The translations under genes and the position numbers were made by a program. Shown in pieces: positions 1-6,989 of a DNA stretch of 8,010 nt. The DNA lies in contig CATLGN010000060.1 in NCBI GenBank assembly GCA_949935685.1, positions 1 to 8,010 on the forward strand, read 5' to 3'. Each line of letters starts with the position of its first letter. Positions within the stretch are counted from its first letter, which is position 1. Source of the DNA: an uncultured Lachnospiraceae bacterium. Lineage in GTDB: Bacteria; Bacillota; Clostridia; Lachnospirales; Lachnospiraceae. The notes beneath the pieces are model-generated. The model saw only the letters and a list, made by a program, of their open reading frames with translations. It was not told the DNA's origin and did no database searches.

Positions 1-130
1 GGAAGCGGTACATATATCCGCGGCCGTAATCGGAAAAGTGCGGGAAGGAAACGACAGAATTGTCATAAATGGCGGGGAGCGGCGCTTTCTGGAACCTCCC
101 AAAACAGATGAACTGTATCGGGTAATATAA
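1..130 (+). CDS. AIR synthase/HypE-like protein, C-terminal end (partial)
   Basis: The window opens inside a plus-strand gene, read from base 2 and ending at the TAA at 128-130. The 42 visible residues include the segment ISAAVIGKV and then GNDRIVINGGERRFLEPP. This resembles the last strand and tail of the C-terminal domain of the PurM/HypE/ThiL/SelD superfamily, in particular the stand-alone AIR-synthase-related proteins common in Clostridia. Such proteins bind ATP and act on small molecules or maturation intermediates, but the N-terminal ATP-binding half lies outside the window, so the reaction cannot be assigned. The gene is 37 bp upstream of the Lrp-type regulator on the same strand and probably belongs to the same transcription unit. 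The assignment rests on one short segment and is moderate; a different protein with a similar tail is possible. Confidence 0.55.
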   Translation, partial: EAVHISAAVIGKVREGNDRIVINGGERRFLEPPKTDELYRVI

Positions 131-132
131 TA

Positions 133-150
133 CGGCTCCGTCGGGAGCCG
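133..150 (+). other. Stem-loop between the AIR-synthase-like gene and the Lrp-type gene
   Basis: A perfect 7-bp GC-rich stem (CGGCTCC at 133-139 pairing with GGAGCCG at 144-150) closes a four-base GTCG loop. It begins 2 bases after the upstream stop codon and ends 6 bases before the ribosome binding site of the next gene. The bases that follow are purine-rich and contain no T run, so a complete intrinsic terminator is not supported. It may stabilise or process the mRNA, or weakly attenuate read-through. The stem is directly visible; its role is inferred. Confidence 0.5.
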
Positions 151-167
151 GGAATGGGAGATGGATT

Positions 168-650
168 ATGAGAGAACAGATTTTGGCAATTATAGAAAAA
201 AACAGCCGGATCGATTTAAAAGAGCTGGCTGTGCTTTTGGGCGTGGAAGAACTGGACATCGTAAATGAACTGGCGGCTATGGAGGCGGAGGGGATTATCT
301 GCGGCTATCATACGCTGATCGACTGGGAAAAGACGTCCATTGACAAAGTGACGGCGCTGATCGAAGTGCGTGTGACACCGCAGCGCGGACAGGGCTTTGA
401 CAACATTGCGGAGCGGATTTACAAATATCCCGAGGTGACGGCGGTCTATCTGATTTCGGGGGCATACGACCTGCTCGTGACGCTGGACGGCAAAAATCTG
501 CGGGACATTTCGCGCTTTGTATCCGACAAACTTTCGACTATGGATTATGTGCTCAGCACGGCGACGCATTTTATCCTGAAGAAATACAAAGATCACGGTA
601 CGATTTTGACGAAAAAATATGAAGATACGAGAGAGAAGGTGTCGCCATGA
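168..650 (+). CDS. Lrp/AsnC family transcriptional regulator
   Basis: This is a 160-residue protein with the two-part build of Lrp/AsnC (feast/famine) regulators. Residues 1-50 form a winged helix-turn-helix (ILAIIEKNSRIDLKELAVLLG, then a recognition helix ending near EAEGIICGY). Residues about 60-140 form the RAM/AsnC ligand-binding domain, with the typical PEV...YLISGAYDLLV stretch at 88-104 where small effectors, often amino acids, bind at the dimer interface. The length is normal for the family. The ATG at 168 is preceded by GGGAG at 156-160 with about 7 bases of spacing; the ATG at 161 is out of frame. The stop overlaps the start of the aminotransferase gene by four bases (ATGA), so the two are probably translationally coupled. 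A likely role is sensing an amino or keto acid and controlling this operon, but the effector and target sites cannot be read from the sequence. Confidence 0.9.
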   Translation: MREQILAIIEKNSRIDLKELAVLLGVEELDIVNELAAMEAEGIICGYHTLIDWEKTSIDKVTALIEVRVTPQRGQGFDNIAERIYKYPEVTAVYLISGAYDLLVTLDGKNLRDISRFVSDKLSTMDYVLSTATHFILKKYKDHGTILTKKYEDTREKVSP

Positions 651-1822
651 GAAATCCGTTATCGGAGAGAACGGTCGGCCTGAAACCTTCAGGCATTCGA
701 AAGTTTTTTGATATTGTCAGTGAGATGGACGATGCGATTTCACTCGGCGTGGGGGAACCCGATTTTGATACGCCGTGGCATATCCGCGACGAGGGAATCT
801 ATTCTCTGGAAAAGGGGCGGACATTTTATACGTCCAACGCGGGTCTGAAAGAGTTGAAAGAAGAAATTGTGCGGTATCTGGACAGACGTTTTGGCATCCG
901 CTATGATGCGGGCCAGGAAGTGCTTGTCACAGTGGGCGGCTCGGAAGCGATCGACATTGCCCTGCGGGCGATGCTGAATCCGGGCGAGGAAGTACTGATT
1001 CCACAGCCCAGCTATGTATCCTATGAACCGTGCACCATTTTGGCGGACGGCGTTCCGGTGATTATCAATCTGAAAGCGGAAAATGAATTCCGCCTGACAG
1101 CGGCGGAACTGCGGGAAGCCATTACCGAAAAGACCAAAGTTTTGATTCTGCCGTTCCCAAATAACCCGACGGGGGCCATAATGGAACGGAAGGATCTGGA
1201 AGCGATCGCAGAAGTGATTCGGGAACACGATATTTTTGTGATTTCGGATGAAATATACGGAGAACTGACATACAACGGCGGCCACGTGTCGATCGTCAAT
1301 ATCCCGGGCATGCAGGAGCGCACCGTGTTGATCAACGGTCTTTCCAAGTCTCATGCGATGACAGGCTGGCGTCTGGGTTATGCCTGCGGGCCGGCTCAGA
1401 TTGTAGCGCAAATGCTGAAAATTCATCAGTATGCCATTATGTGCGCGCCGACGACAAGTCAGTATGCGGCGGTGGATGCGCTCAAAAACGGAGACGAAGA
1501 CGTCAGTCAGATGCGTGAAGCCTATAACCAGAGACGGCGGTATTTGCTGCACGCCTTTCGACAGATGGGACTGGAGTGTTTCGAGCCTTACGGCGCGTTC
1601 TATGTCTTTCCCTCGATTCAGGAGTTTGGCATGACAAGCGAAGCATTTGCGGAGCGATTTCTCGCGGAAGAAAAGGTGGCTGTCGTACCCGGTACGGCGT
1701 TCGGGGAGAGCGGTGAAGGGTTTGTGCGTATTTCCTATGCGTATTCTCTGGAAAACCTGAAGTTGGCAATCGGGAAGCTGGAACAGTTCGTGGAAAAGCT
1801 GCGCCGGGAACGGAGAAAGTAA
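647..1822 (+). CDS. Class I/II (fold type I) PLP-dependent aminotransferase
   Basis: This 391-residue protein is a full-length aspartate-aminotransferase-fold enzyme that should move an amino group between an amino acid and a 2-oxo acid in the cytoplasm. Visible signatures in order: GEPDFDTP (36-43); YTSNAGLKELKE (61-72); the cofactor-phosphate region GGSEAID (97-103); the aromatic position in PSYVSYEP (Tyr123); NNPTG (172-176); SDEIYGEL (200-207, with Asp201 for the pyridine nitrogen); SKSHAMTGWRLGY with the Schiff-base lysine Lys234; and FVRISYAYS with Arg361 for the substrate carboxylate. It belongs to the AspC/PatA-like Ib subgroup. Substrate specificity (aspartate, aromatic or N-acetyl-diaminopimelate-type) cannot be settled from sequence alone. 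The start follows a GAGAAGGT ribosome binding site at 633-640 and overlaps the Lrp-type gene by four bases, implying coupled expression and perhaps local regulation. Confidence 0.93.
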   Translation: MRNPLSERTVGLKPSGIRKFFDIVSEMDDAISLGVGEPDFDTPWHIRDEGIYSLEKGRTFYTSNAGLKELKEEIVRYLDRRFGIRYDAGQEVLVTVGGSEAIDIALRAMLNPGEEVLIPQPSYVSYEPCTILADGVPVIINLKAENEFRLTAAELREAITEKTKVLILPFPNNPTGAIMERKDLEAIAEVIREHDIFVISDEIYGELTYNGGHVSIVNIPGMQERTVLINGLSKSHAMTGWRLGYACGPAQIVAQMLKIHQYAIMCAPTTSQYAAVDALKNGDEDVSQMREAYNQRRRYLLHAFRQMGLECFEPYGAFYVFPSIQEFGMTSEAFAERFLAEEKVAVVPGTAFGESGEGFVRISYAYSLENLKLAIGKLEQFVEKLRRERRK

Positions 1823-1828
1823 CATCGT

Positions 1829-2323
1829 ATGATGAATATTGTGCTGCATCAGCCGGAGATTCCGGCCAATACGGGGAATATCGGAAGGACCTGTGTGGCC
1901 GCGGGCGCGCGGCTGCACCTGATCGAGCCGCTCGGGTTCCGGCTGAGCGAAAAAGAGATAAAACGGGCGGGAATGGATTATTGGGCACAGTTGGATGTGC
2001 GGCGATATGTCAATTATGACGGCTTTCTGGAACAGAATCCGAATGCGAAACTCTGGTATGTCACGACCAAAGCGAAGCAGGTCTATACGGAAGCCGCATT
2101 CGGGCCGGACGATTATCTGATGTTTGGAAAAGAGAGCGGCGGTATCCCGGAGGAAATTCTCGTGGAGCATCCGCAGCGATGCATTCGCATTCCGATGCTG
2201 GATACGATTCGCTCGTTGAATCTGTCCAATTCCGTGGCCATCGTGTTGTACGAAGCGCTGCGACAAAATAATTTTGCGGATATGAAACGGGAGGGGGAGC
2301 TGCACCGCCTGCAATGGCGGTGA
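1829..2323 (+). CDS. trmL: tRNA (cytidine(34)-2'-O)-methyltransferase, SPOUT family
   Basis: This 164-residue protein matches TrmL (YibK/CspR), which uses S-adenosylmethionine to 2'-O-methylate the wobble nucleotide 34 of tRNA-Leu isoacceptors. The SPOUT trefoil-knot features are clear: N-terminal IVLHQPEIPANTGNIGRTC with Asn14 and Arg20; the GKESGGIPEEIL loop (100-111); and the knot strand IPMLDTIRSLNLSNSVAIVLYEA (121-143) with Ser133 and Asn134. The length matches the stand-alone family. Two ATG codons lie in tandem (1829 and 1832), and the second gives the more usual MNIVL start. The nearest GGAG (1812-1815) is 13 or more bases away, so initiation may depend on re-initiation after the aminotransferase stop 6 bases upstream. 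The last 13 codons are part of a large inverted repeat. The short C-terminal extension after the knot carries no visible extra domain. Confidence 0.95.
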   Translation: MMNIVLHQPEIPANTGNIGRTCVAAGARLHLIEPLGFRLSEKEIKRAGMDYWAQLDVRRYVNYDGFLEQNPNAKLWYVTTKAKQVYTEAAFGPDDYLMFGKESGGIPEEILVEHPQRCIRIPMLDTIRSLNLSNSVAIVLYEALRQNNFADMKREGELHRLQWR

Positions 2324-2345
2324 GGGGCTTCCCCTCCCCTGTTTC
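2284..2345. terminator. Nested inverted repeat, probable bidirectional terminator
   Basis: Two convergent genes meet here. An outer stem pairs 2284-2300 (GAAACGGGAGGGGGAGC) with 2327-2345, which spells the near-complement ending CCTGTTTC; about 17 pairs form with two bulged bases and one G-T pair. Inside it sits a second perfect 7-bp stem (CACCGCC 2303-2309 with GGCGGTG 2316-2322, loop TGCAAT). An alternative small hairpin GAGGGG-CTT-CCCCTC (2322 to 2336) competes with this arrangement. There is no long T run on either strand, only TTTCATTT after the 3' arm on the plus strand, so it is a non-canonical but structurally strong terminator. The 5' arm and inner stem lie within the trmL coding sequence. 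Confidence 0.6.
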
Positions 2346-2356
2346 ATTTCCGGTTT

Positions 2357-3781
2357 CTATTCATCGTCATCGTCTTCCCCTTTGGCCAGCGTAAAAATAA
2401 ATTCGGTTCCCACGCCCTCGGTGCTGACAACATTGATATTTTCACCGTGAGACTGAACGATTTCCTTTACAATAGAAAGGCCCAGTCCGGTGCCTTTTTT
2501 ATCTTTGCCGCGGGAGAGGTCGGTTTTGTAAAAACGATCCCAGATCAGCTTCAGGCTGTCTTTGGGAATGCCGATGCCGTTGTCCTTGACGGAGATCAGT
2601 ACTTTGCTGCTCTTTTCAGTCGTCTCGATTTTGATAATGGAATCGTTGTGACTGAATTTGATGGCATTGTCGAGCAGGTTATAAAGAACCTGCTGAATCT
2701 TGTCAGGATCGGCGTTGACGGTAAGTGCCTCTCCGGTCAGTACAAGTTCGATGGCGATCATTTTGCTGGTGCAGATGCCCTCAAAGGCGGCTGCGGTATT
2801 GCGGATTGTCTCGTTAATATCGAAGTCCGTGCGTTCCAGCAGCATCCCTTTCGTATTCAGGTTATTGAGCTGCAGCAGGCCGTTGGTCAGCTTGGTCAGC
2901 CGCTCGGTTTCGTTGAGCACGATGTGCAGGTATTTTTCATGCATTTCCGGCGGAACGGTGCCGTCCAGCATGGCTTCCAGATACCCCTTAATGGAAGTCA
3001 GGGGGGAGCGGAAATCATGAGAGACATTGGCGACAAATTTTTTCTGATTGTCTTCGCTTTTGGCGATCTCGCTTGCCATAAAAGATAAAGAAGCGGCCAG
3101 ATAGCCCATCTCGTCGTCGCTGTCCACCTGAAATTCATAATGCATATTGCCGCCGGCATACTGTTCGGTGGCGTAGGTAATTTTACGGAGGGGAATATAT
3201 ACCATTTCCGTAAAGAAAAAAAGAATGATCATGGACAGCAGAAGCATAATGATCAGCAGGATATAGGAAATATTCAGCAGACTGTCGGACGACTGCCGGA
3301 TGGTCTGCATGGACGTGTGCATGACAACATAACCGTTTACTTTAAAATTCGATGTAATAGGGGCAAAAACGCTTAATGTTTCCTCGGAAAAAGTCTGGAA
3401 AAAGTTGCCGACGGTATAGTAGGAGCCGGCTGTAATGGTCGGATCAAAATTCTCGACGATTCTTGGCGTTTCAATTTCGACCGGCGCAGAGGAATCCAGA
3501 ATAATGCGGCCGGACGGGTTGATAATCCAGATGGTGGAGGAAAGATACGTGTCCAGCGCGTCGAGCTGCGTTTTGACTGCATCAAGGGAGGCCTGGTTAT
3601 TATAGAGATCGGAAGCGTAGGTATTGGCGATCAGAGTCGCCTCCCGGTAGAGAGAGTCGGCCTTTTCCCGCTTCAGATGTTCCAGCGTCATGCTGGACAC
3701 AAAGGTCGCCACGGCGATAAAGCCGAAGAAACCGAAAATCAGGTAAGCCAGTATAAATTTCAGATAAAGCGTCTTTCGCAT
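2357..3781 (-). CDS. HAMP-domain sensor histidine kinase
   Basis: This 474-residue membrane kinase pairs with the response regulator encoded just upstream on the same strand. A first membrane helix spans about residues 9-30, and an extracytoplasmic sensor region about 31-170 carries a PAS/Cache-like core (IWIINPSGRIILDSS, 84-98). The second helix is at about 173-191, and HAMP at about 193-245 includes IPLRKITYATEQYAGGN and DDEMGYLA. The dimerisation/phosphoacceptor H-box FVANVSHDFRSPL has His255. The ATPase domain shows the N-box NLLDNAIKFS (368-377), DNGIGIP (400-406) and GTGLGLSIVKEI (430 onward). All catalytic motifs are intact. The C-terminus ends in a short acidic tail, GEDDDDE. The ATG follows the regulator stop after one base (TGAaATG); a GAGGTG ribosome binding site lies inside the regulator's last codons, so translation is probably coupled. 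The layout is like ResE/VicK/PhoR kinases, but the signal is unknown. Confidence 0.95.
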   Translation of the reverse strand: MRKTLYLKFILAYLIFGFFGFIAVATFVSSMTLEHLKREKADSLYREATLIANTYASDLYNNQASLDAVKTQLDALDTYLSSTIWIINPSGRIILDSSAPVEIETPRIVENFDPTITAGSYYTVGNFFQTFSEETLSVFAPITSNFKVNGYVVMHTSMQTIRQSSDSLLNISYILLIIMLLLSMIILFFFTEMVYIPLRKITYATEQYAGGNMHYEFQVDSDDEMGYLAASLSFMASEIAKSEDNQKKFVANVSHDFRSPLTSIKGYLEAMLDGTVPPEMHEKYLHIVLNETERLTKLTNGLLQLNNLNTKGMLLERTDFDINETIRNTAAAFEGICTSKMIAIELVLTGEALTVNADPDKIQQVLYNLLDNAIKFSHNDSIIKIETTEKSSKVLISVKDNGIGIPKDSLKLIWDRFYKTDLSRGKDKKGTGLGLSIVKEIVQSHGENINVVSTEGVGTEFIFTLAKGEDDDDE

Positions 3782-3782
3782 T

Positions 3783-4484
3783 TCAGCTCTTCACCTCAAA
3801 TTTGTAACCGATTCCCCATATGGTCGCAAGCCGCCAGGTGGCATGGTCTTTGATTTTTTCCCGCAGCCGTTTGATATGCACATCGACCGTCCGCGTATCC
3901 CCGGCATATTCGTATCCCCAAATCTGGTCAAGAAGCTGTTCCCGCGTAAAGACATGGTTGGGAGAGGATGCCAGAAAGTAAAGAAGCTCCAGTTCTTTCG
4001 GCGGCATTTCCACGGAATTTCCCATATAAATCACGGAATAGTTCGTCTGGTTTACGGTCAGATCGGGATATTCCACGCACTTGACGTCGGTATTTTCGGA
4101 GAGGACGGGCGCTGCCTTATAGCGGCGCAGCACGGCTTTGACACGTGCGACCAGTTCCTTGGAATCAAACGGTTTTTCCATATAGTCATCGGCGCCCAGC
4201 TCCAGCCCGAGCACTTTGTCGAAAATTTCCCCCTTGGCGGAGAGCATAATGATCGGTATGACCGATTTCGCGCGGACCTCCCGGCACACCTGATAGCCAT
4301 CCATGCCGGGCAGCATCAGATCCAGCAGGATCAGGTTGGGGCGGAAGGTGTCCAGCGCAGGCAGGACGGATTCGCCGTCGTTGACAATCATAGTCTCGAA
4401 ACATTCTTTTGTCAGGTAAAGGGAAATCAGTTCTGCAATATTATTGTCATCGTCTACGATGAGTATTTTCTGTCTGCTTACCAT
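3783..4484 (-). CDS. OmpR/PhoB family response regulator
   Basis: This 233-residue DNA-binding regulator has a complete receiver domain (about 5-118). It shows the acidic pocket Asp11-Asp12-Asp13, phosphoacceptor Asp55 in LILLDLMLPGMDG, switch residue Ser82 in IIMLSAK, and Lys104 in DDYMEKPF. The C-terminal winged helix (about 132-230) includes MPPKELELLYFLASSPNHVFTR and the recognition-helix region DTRTVDVHIKRLREKI, ending GIGYKF. The length is typical. The start at 4484 is supported by AAAGGAG placed 7 bases upstream of the ATG (4492-4498 on the plus strand). It lies 28 bp downstream of mutS2 with no terminator between, and 1 bp upstream of the kinase gene, so mutS2, regulator and kinase probably share a transcript. 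No recognisable target box could be assigned. It is not possible to say from sequence which OmpR subtype (ResD, CssR, VicR and so on) it corresponds to. Confidence 0.96.
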   Translation of the reverse strand: MVSRQKILIVDDDNNIAELISLYLTKECFETMIVNDGESVLPALDTFRPNLILLDLMLPGMDGYQVCREVRAKSVIPIIMLSAKGEIFDKVLGLELGADDYMEKPFDSKELVARVKAVLRRYKAAPVLSENTDVKCVEYPDLTVNQTNYSVIYMGNSVEMPPKELELLYFLASSPNHVFTREQLLDQIWGYEYAGDTRTVDVHIKRLREKIKDHATWRLATIWGIGYKFEVKS

Positions 4485-4512
4485 GGCGGTACTCCTTTAA
4501 ACATAATATCGG

Positions 4513-6885
4513 TCAGCGAAATGTGACAATTGTGACACCTGCGTCACCTTCTCCGAACTCCCCGAGACGGAATTCTTTGATCTGCTTCATGCGTTTCAGT
4601 TGTCTGTGGACAGCGCTGCGCAGGGCTCCGGTTCCCTTCCCGTGTACGATGCGTACGCTCGGCAGATGTGCGAGATATGCGTCGTCGAGGTATTTGTCCA
4701 GTTCTGCCAGCGCTTCGTCAACCGTTTTTCCGAGCAGATTGATTTCCGTTGAAACGGACGCGGATTTGGACATTTTGATTTTGCCCATCCCGGTGCGCTG
4801 CAGGGAGGGCGCGGTAATGGTGTCCTCCCGTATCAGCGTCAGGTCGCTGATATGAACCTGTGAGCGGATAATACCGCACTGTACATACAGATTGCCTTTT
4901 TTGTCCGGCAGGGTGTGAACCGTACCGCGCAGCCCCATGGAGAGGACTTTTACGGCGTCGCCCTTATGGAGCTGATTCGGTTTCAAATTTCCGACATCTT
5001 TGTCATTTTTTTTCAGGGAAAGCTTTTCGTTTTTTTCCGTGATTTTTCCCCGCACTTTTTCACGGGATTTCTCCAGATCTTTCAGCGAGGCGCCGGGGCC
5101 TGCTTTCTGGAATGTACGGATTGTCTCGTCTGCAATGTCTTTGGCTTCCTGGAGAATTTCACGGGCCTGTTCATTGGCCTCCCGGATAATTTTTTCCCGG
5201 GAATTGTCAAGCTTCTCCTGTTTGTGCTGTAACTGTTCCTTTAATGTTTTAATCTCCTGCTTATAGGAGGCGATTTCCTGTCGTTCGGTTTCGATGGTGA
5301 TGCGGCTGGCTTCCAGATCTGCCAGCAGTTCTTCGAAGCTTTCTTTTTCCTCGTCAATCTGGCTGCGTGCGCGGCTGATGATATCATCCGGCAGCCCCAG
5401 TTTGGAAGAGATTGCAAAGGCGTTGCTCTTGCCGGGGATGCCGATCAGGAGCCGGTATGTCGGGCGAAGCGTTTCCACATCAAACTCACAGCAGGCATTT
5501 TCCACATGCGGCGCGGTCAGCGCATAGACTTTGAGCTCGCTGTAGTGGGTCGTCGCCATGGTACGGATACCGCGTTCGTGCAGGTAATCCAAAATGGCGA
5601 TGGCCAGCGCCGCTCCTTCGGTCGGGTCGGTCCCGGCGCCGAGCTCGTCAAAAAGGCAGAGTGAATCGGCGTCGGCCTGTGCCAGAATGCGGACGGTGTT
5701 GGTCATATGAGAGGAAAAAGTACTGAGGCTCTGCTCAATACTCTGTTCGTCCCCGATGTCCGCATAGACTTCCCGGAAAACGGAAAGTTCCGAGCGGTCC
5801 AGCGCCGGAATGTGCAGGCCGGCCTGTCCCATCAGCGTAAACAGTCCTACGGTTTTCAGGGAAACGGTCTTCCCGCCGGTATTCGGTCCGGTGATGACAA
5901 GCAGATCAAATTCCCCGCCCAGCCGGATGTCGATGGGAACGACGGATTTTTTATCAATCAGCGGATGGCGGCCCTGCCGGATGCGTATCTCCCGGCGGTC
6001 GTTAAATATGGGCCGGGTGGCGTTCTGTGACAGAGCCAGGGAAGCTTTTGCAAAAATAAAGTCAAGTTCCGTGAGGATTTTCTGGTTGGACAGAATTTCC
6101 CCGCTGTGTTCGGCTGCCAGGGCGCTCAAGGTGCGCAGGATGGCCTCGATTTCTTCCTGTTCCCGCAGTTCGAGTTCCCGCAGCTCGTTGTTCATGGAAA
6201 CGACGGCGGCAGGTTCGATAAAAAGTGTGGAACCGGTTGCCGACTGGTCGTGTACCATACCGGGCACCTGATTTTTGTATTCTGCCTTGACCGGAAGACA
6301 GTAGCGGTTTCCGCGCATCGTAATCACCGCATCCTGCAGGCAGGTGCGGTAAGAGCCGTTGACCATTTCATTTAATCTGCTGTGAATCCGGTCGTTGATC
6401 ACGGTGCGGCTTTTGCGGATACGCCGAAGCGCCGGGCTTGCATCGTCCGCGAACATGTCCTCCTCCGGCATACAGCGGCGGATTTCGTTTGCAAGCTGTG
6501 TCTGCGGCATAAGCAGAGAAAAACGCTCTGTCAGCGTATCGTCCGGCTCGTCGTCGCGCTGCGGTCTGCCGTAGGTCTTGATGCGGGCCGCGCAGTCAAG
6601 CAGAGAAGCGATCTGCAACAGCTCTCCCGATGAGAGAGAGGCGCCGATTTCCAGGCTTTTGACCATATAGGCCAGATTTCGGCAGCCGGAAAAGGAGGGC
6701 GCGCTTTTTTTGAAAATGCGGTTCAGGGCGTCTTCCGTCTCCTTTTGCGCCTGTGCAATTTCCGACGGCTCGGAGGAAGGCAGAAGGCGGGCGCACAGCT
6801 CTTTTCCCGGCGGCGAAGACGCAAAGCCTGTCAGTATTTGAATTATCTTATGGTATTCCAGTGTGTGTAAAACTTTTTCATTCAT
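4513..6885 (-). CDS. mutS2: MutS2 family ATPase with Smr domain
   Basis: This 790-residue protein is full length for MutS2. It lacks the mismatch-recognition domains of MutS and starts with the MutS2-type N-terminus (KVLHTLEYHKI). The core and clamp helices run to about 320. The ABC-type ATPase has Walker A GPNTGGKT (333-340, Lys339), Walker B LCLFDELGAGTDPTEGAAL (Asp413, Glu414) and the later TTHYSELK. A charged coiled coil spans about 505-620 (many E, K and Q residues), followed by a KOW-like beta region (about 640-690, KGDAVKVLSMGLRG). The C-terminal Smr domain (about 712-790) has HGKGTGALR at 748-756. MutS2 proteins restrain homologous recombination, and in Bacillus act on collided or stalled ribosomes. 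The Smr segment reads INLLG (715-719) where many relatives have LDLRG, so nuclease activity is uncertain. No ribosome binding site precedes the ATG; see the promoter entry for a predicted leaderless transcript. Confidence 0.96.
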   Translation of the reverse strand: MNEKVLHTLEYHKIIQILTGFASSPPGKELCARLLPSSEPSEIAQAQKETEDALNRIFKKSAPSFSGCRNLAYMVKSLEIGASLSSGELLQIASLLDCAARIKTYGRPQRDDEPDDTLTERFSLLMPQTQLANEIRRCMPEEDMFADDASPALRRIRKSRTVINDRIHSRLNEMVNGSYRTCLQDAVITMRGNRYCLPVKAEYKNQVPGMVHDQSATGSTLFIEPAAVVSMNNELRELELREQEEIEAILRTLSALAAEHSGEILSNQKILTELDFIFAKASLALSQNATRPIFNDRREIRIRQGRHPLIDKKSVVPIDIRLGGEFDLLVITGPNTGGKTVSLKTVGLFTLMGQAGLHIPALDRSELSVFREVYADIGDEQSIEQSLSTFSSHMTNTVRILAQADADSLCLFDELGAGTDPTEGAALAIAILDYLHERGIRTMATTHYSELKVYALTAPHVENACCEFDVETLRPTYRLLIGIPGKSNAFAISSKLGLPDDIISRARSQIDEEKESFEELLADLEASRITIETERQEIASYKQEIKTLKEQLQHKQEKLDNSREKIIREANEQAREILQEAKDIADETIRTFQKAGPGASLKDLEKSREKVRGKITEKNEKLSLKKNDKDVGNLKPNQLHKGDAVKVLSMGLRGTVHTLPDKKGNLYVQCGIIRSQVHISDLTLIREDTITAPSLQRTGMGKIKMSKSASVSTEINLLGKTVDEALAELDKYLDDAYLAHLPSVRIVHGKGTGALRSAVHRQLKRMKQIKEFRLGEFGEGDAGVTIVTFR

Positions 6886-6891
6886 ACGGAC

Positions 6892-6920
6892 AGTATACCA
6901 TAAAGACGAGCCGGATGAAA
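6892..6920 (-). promoter_or_regulatory. Predicted extended -10 promoter of mutS2
   Basis: On the minus strand the sequence TGGTATACT (6900 down to 6892) is an extended -10 element (TGn followed by a five-of-six match to TATAAT). A -35 at 17-base spacing would be TTTCAT (6920-6915), a poor match, which suits an extended -10 promoter. With normal spacing the +1 falls on base 6885, the A of the mutS2 ATG, which predicts a leaderless mRNA. The elements are seen directly; promoter activity is inferred. Confidence 0.6.
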
Positions 6921-6928
6921 CAAAAAAC

Positions 6929-6957
6929 TTGTCAGTGGAATGCGCATCGTCTATACT
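6929..6957 (+). promoter_or_regulatory. Predicted sigma-A promoter of the HtrA-like gene
   Basis: TTGTCA (6929-6934) and TATACT (6952-6957) are separated by exactly 17 bases, and each matches the vegetative consensus at five of six positions. Predicted +1 is near 6964. This gives a 26-base leader to the ATG at 6990, or an almost leaderless start at the in-frame ATG at 6966. It is divergent from the mutS2 promoter, and the two -10 boxes form an inverted repeat (CAGTATA 6891-6897, TATACTG 6952-6958). Confidence 0.7.
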
Positions 6958-6989
6958 GGTACTATATGGTATGGAGAGTGGGAAAGAGG

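Noticed and set aside
133..150. Calling the stem-loop an intrinsic terminator
   Set aside because: No T run follows the stem; the next bases are GGAATGGGAG, which serve as the ribosome binding region of the next gene.
740..2347. A 535-codon open frame on the minus strand, antisense to the aminotransferase and trmL
   Set aside because: Its translation has no recognisable domain and is rich in His, Arg, Gln and Phe. It opposes two clearly real genes and is best explained as a shadow of their codon bias. Its N-terminal start would also lie inside the terminator region.
2447..3088. A 213-codon plus-strand open frame across the histidine kinase gene
   Set aside because: It is antisense to the HAMP, H-box and ATPase coding region of an intact kinase; no domain or start signal is visible.
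3843..4526. A 227-codon open frame on the plus strand across the response regulator gene
   Set aside because: It is antisense to a complete OmpR-type regulator with all motifs intact and shows no domain or ribosome binding site of its own.
6971..6973. ATG at 6971 as the start of the HtrA-like gene
   Set aside because: It is out of frame with the coding sequence (19 bases before the ATG at 6990).
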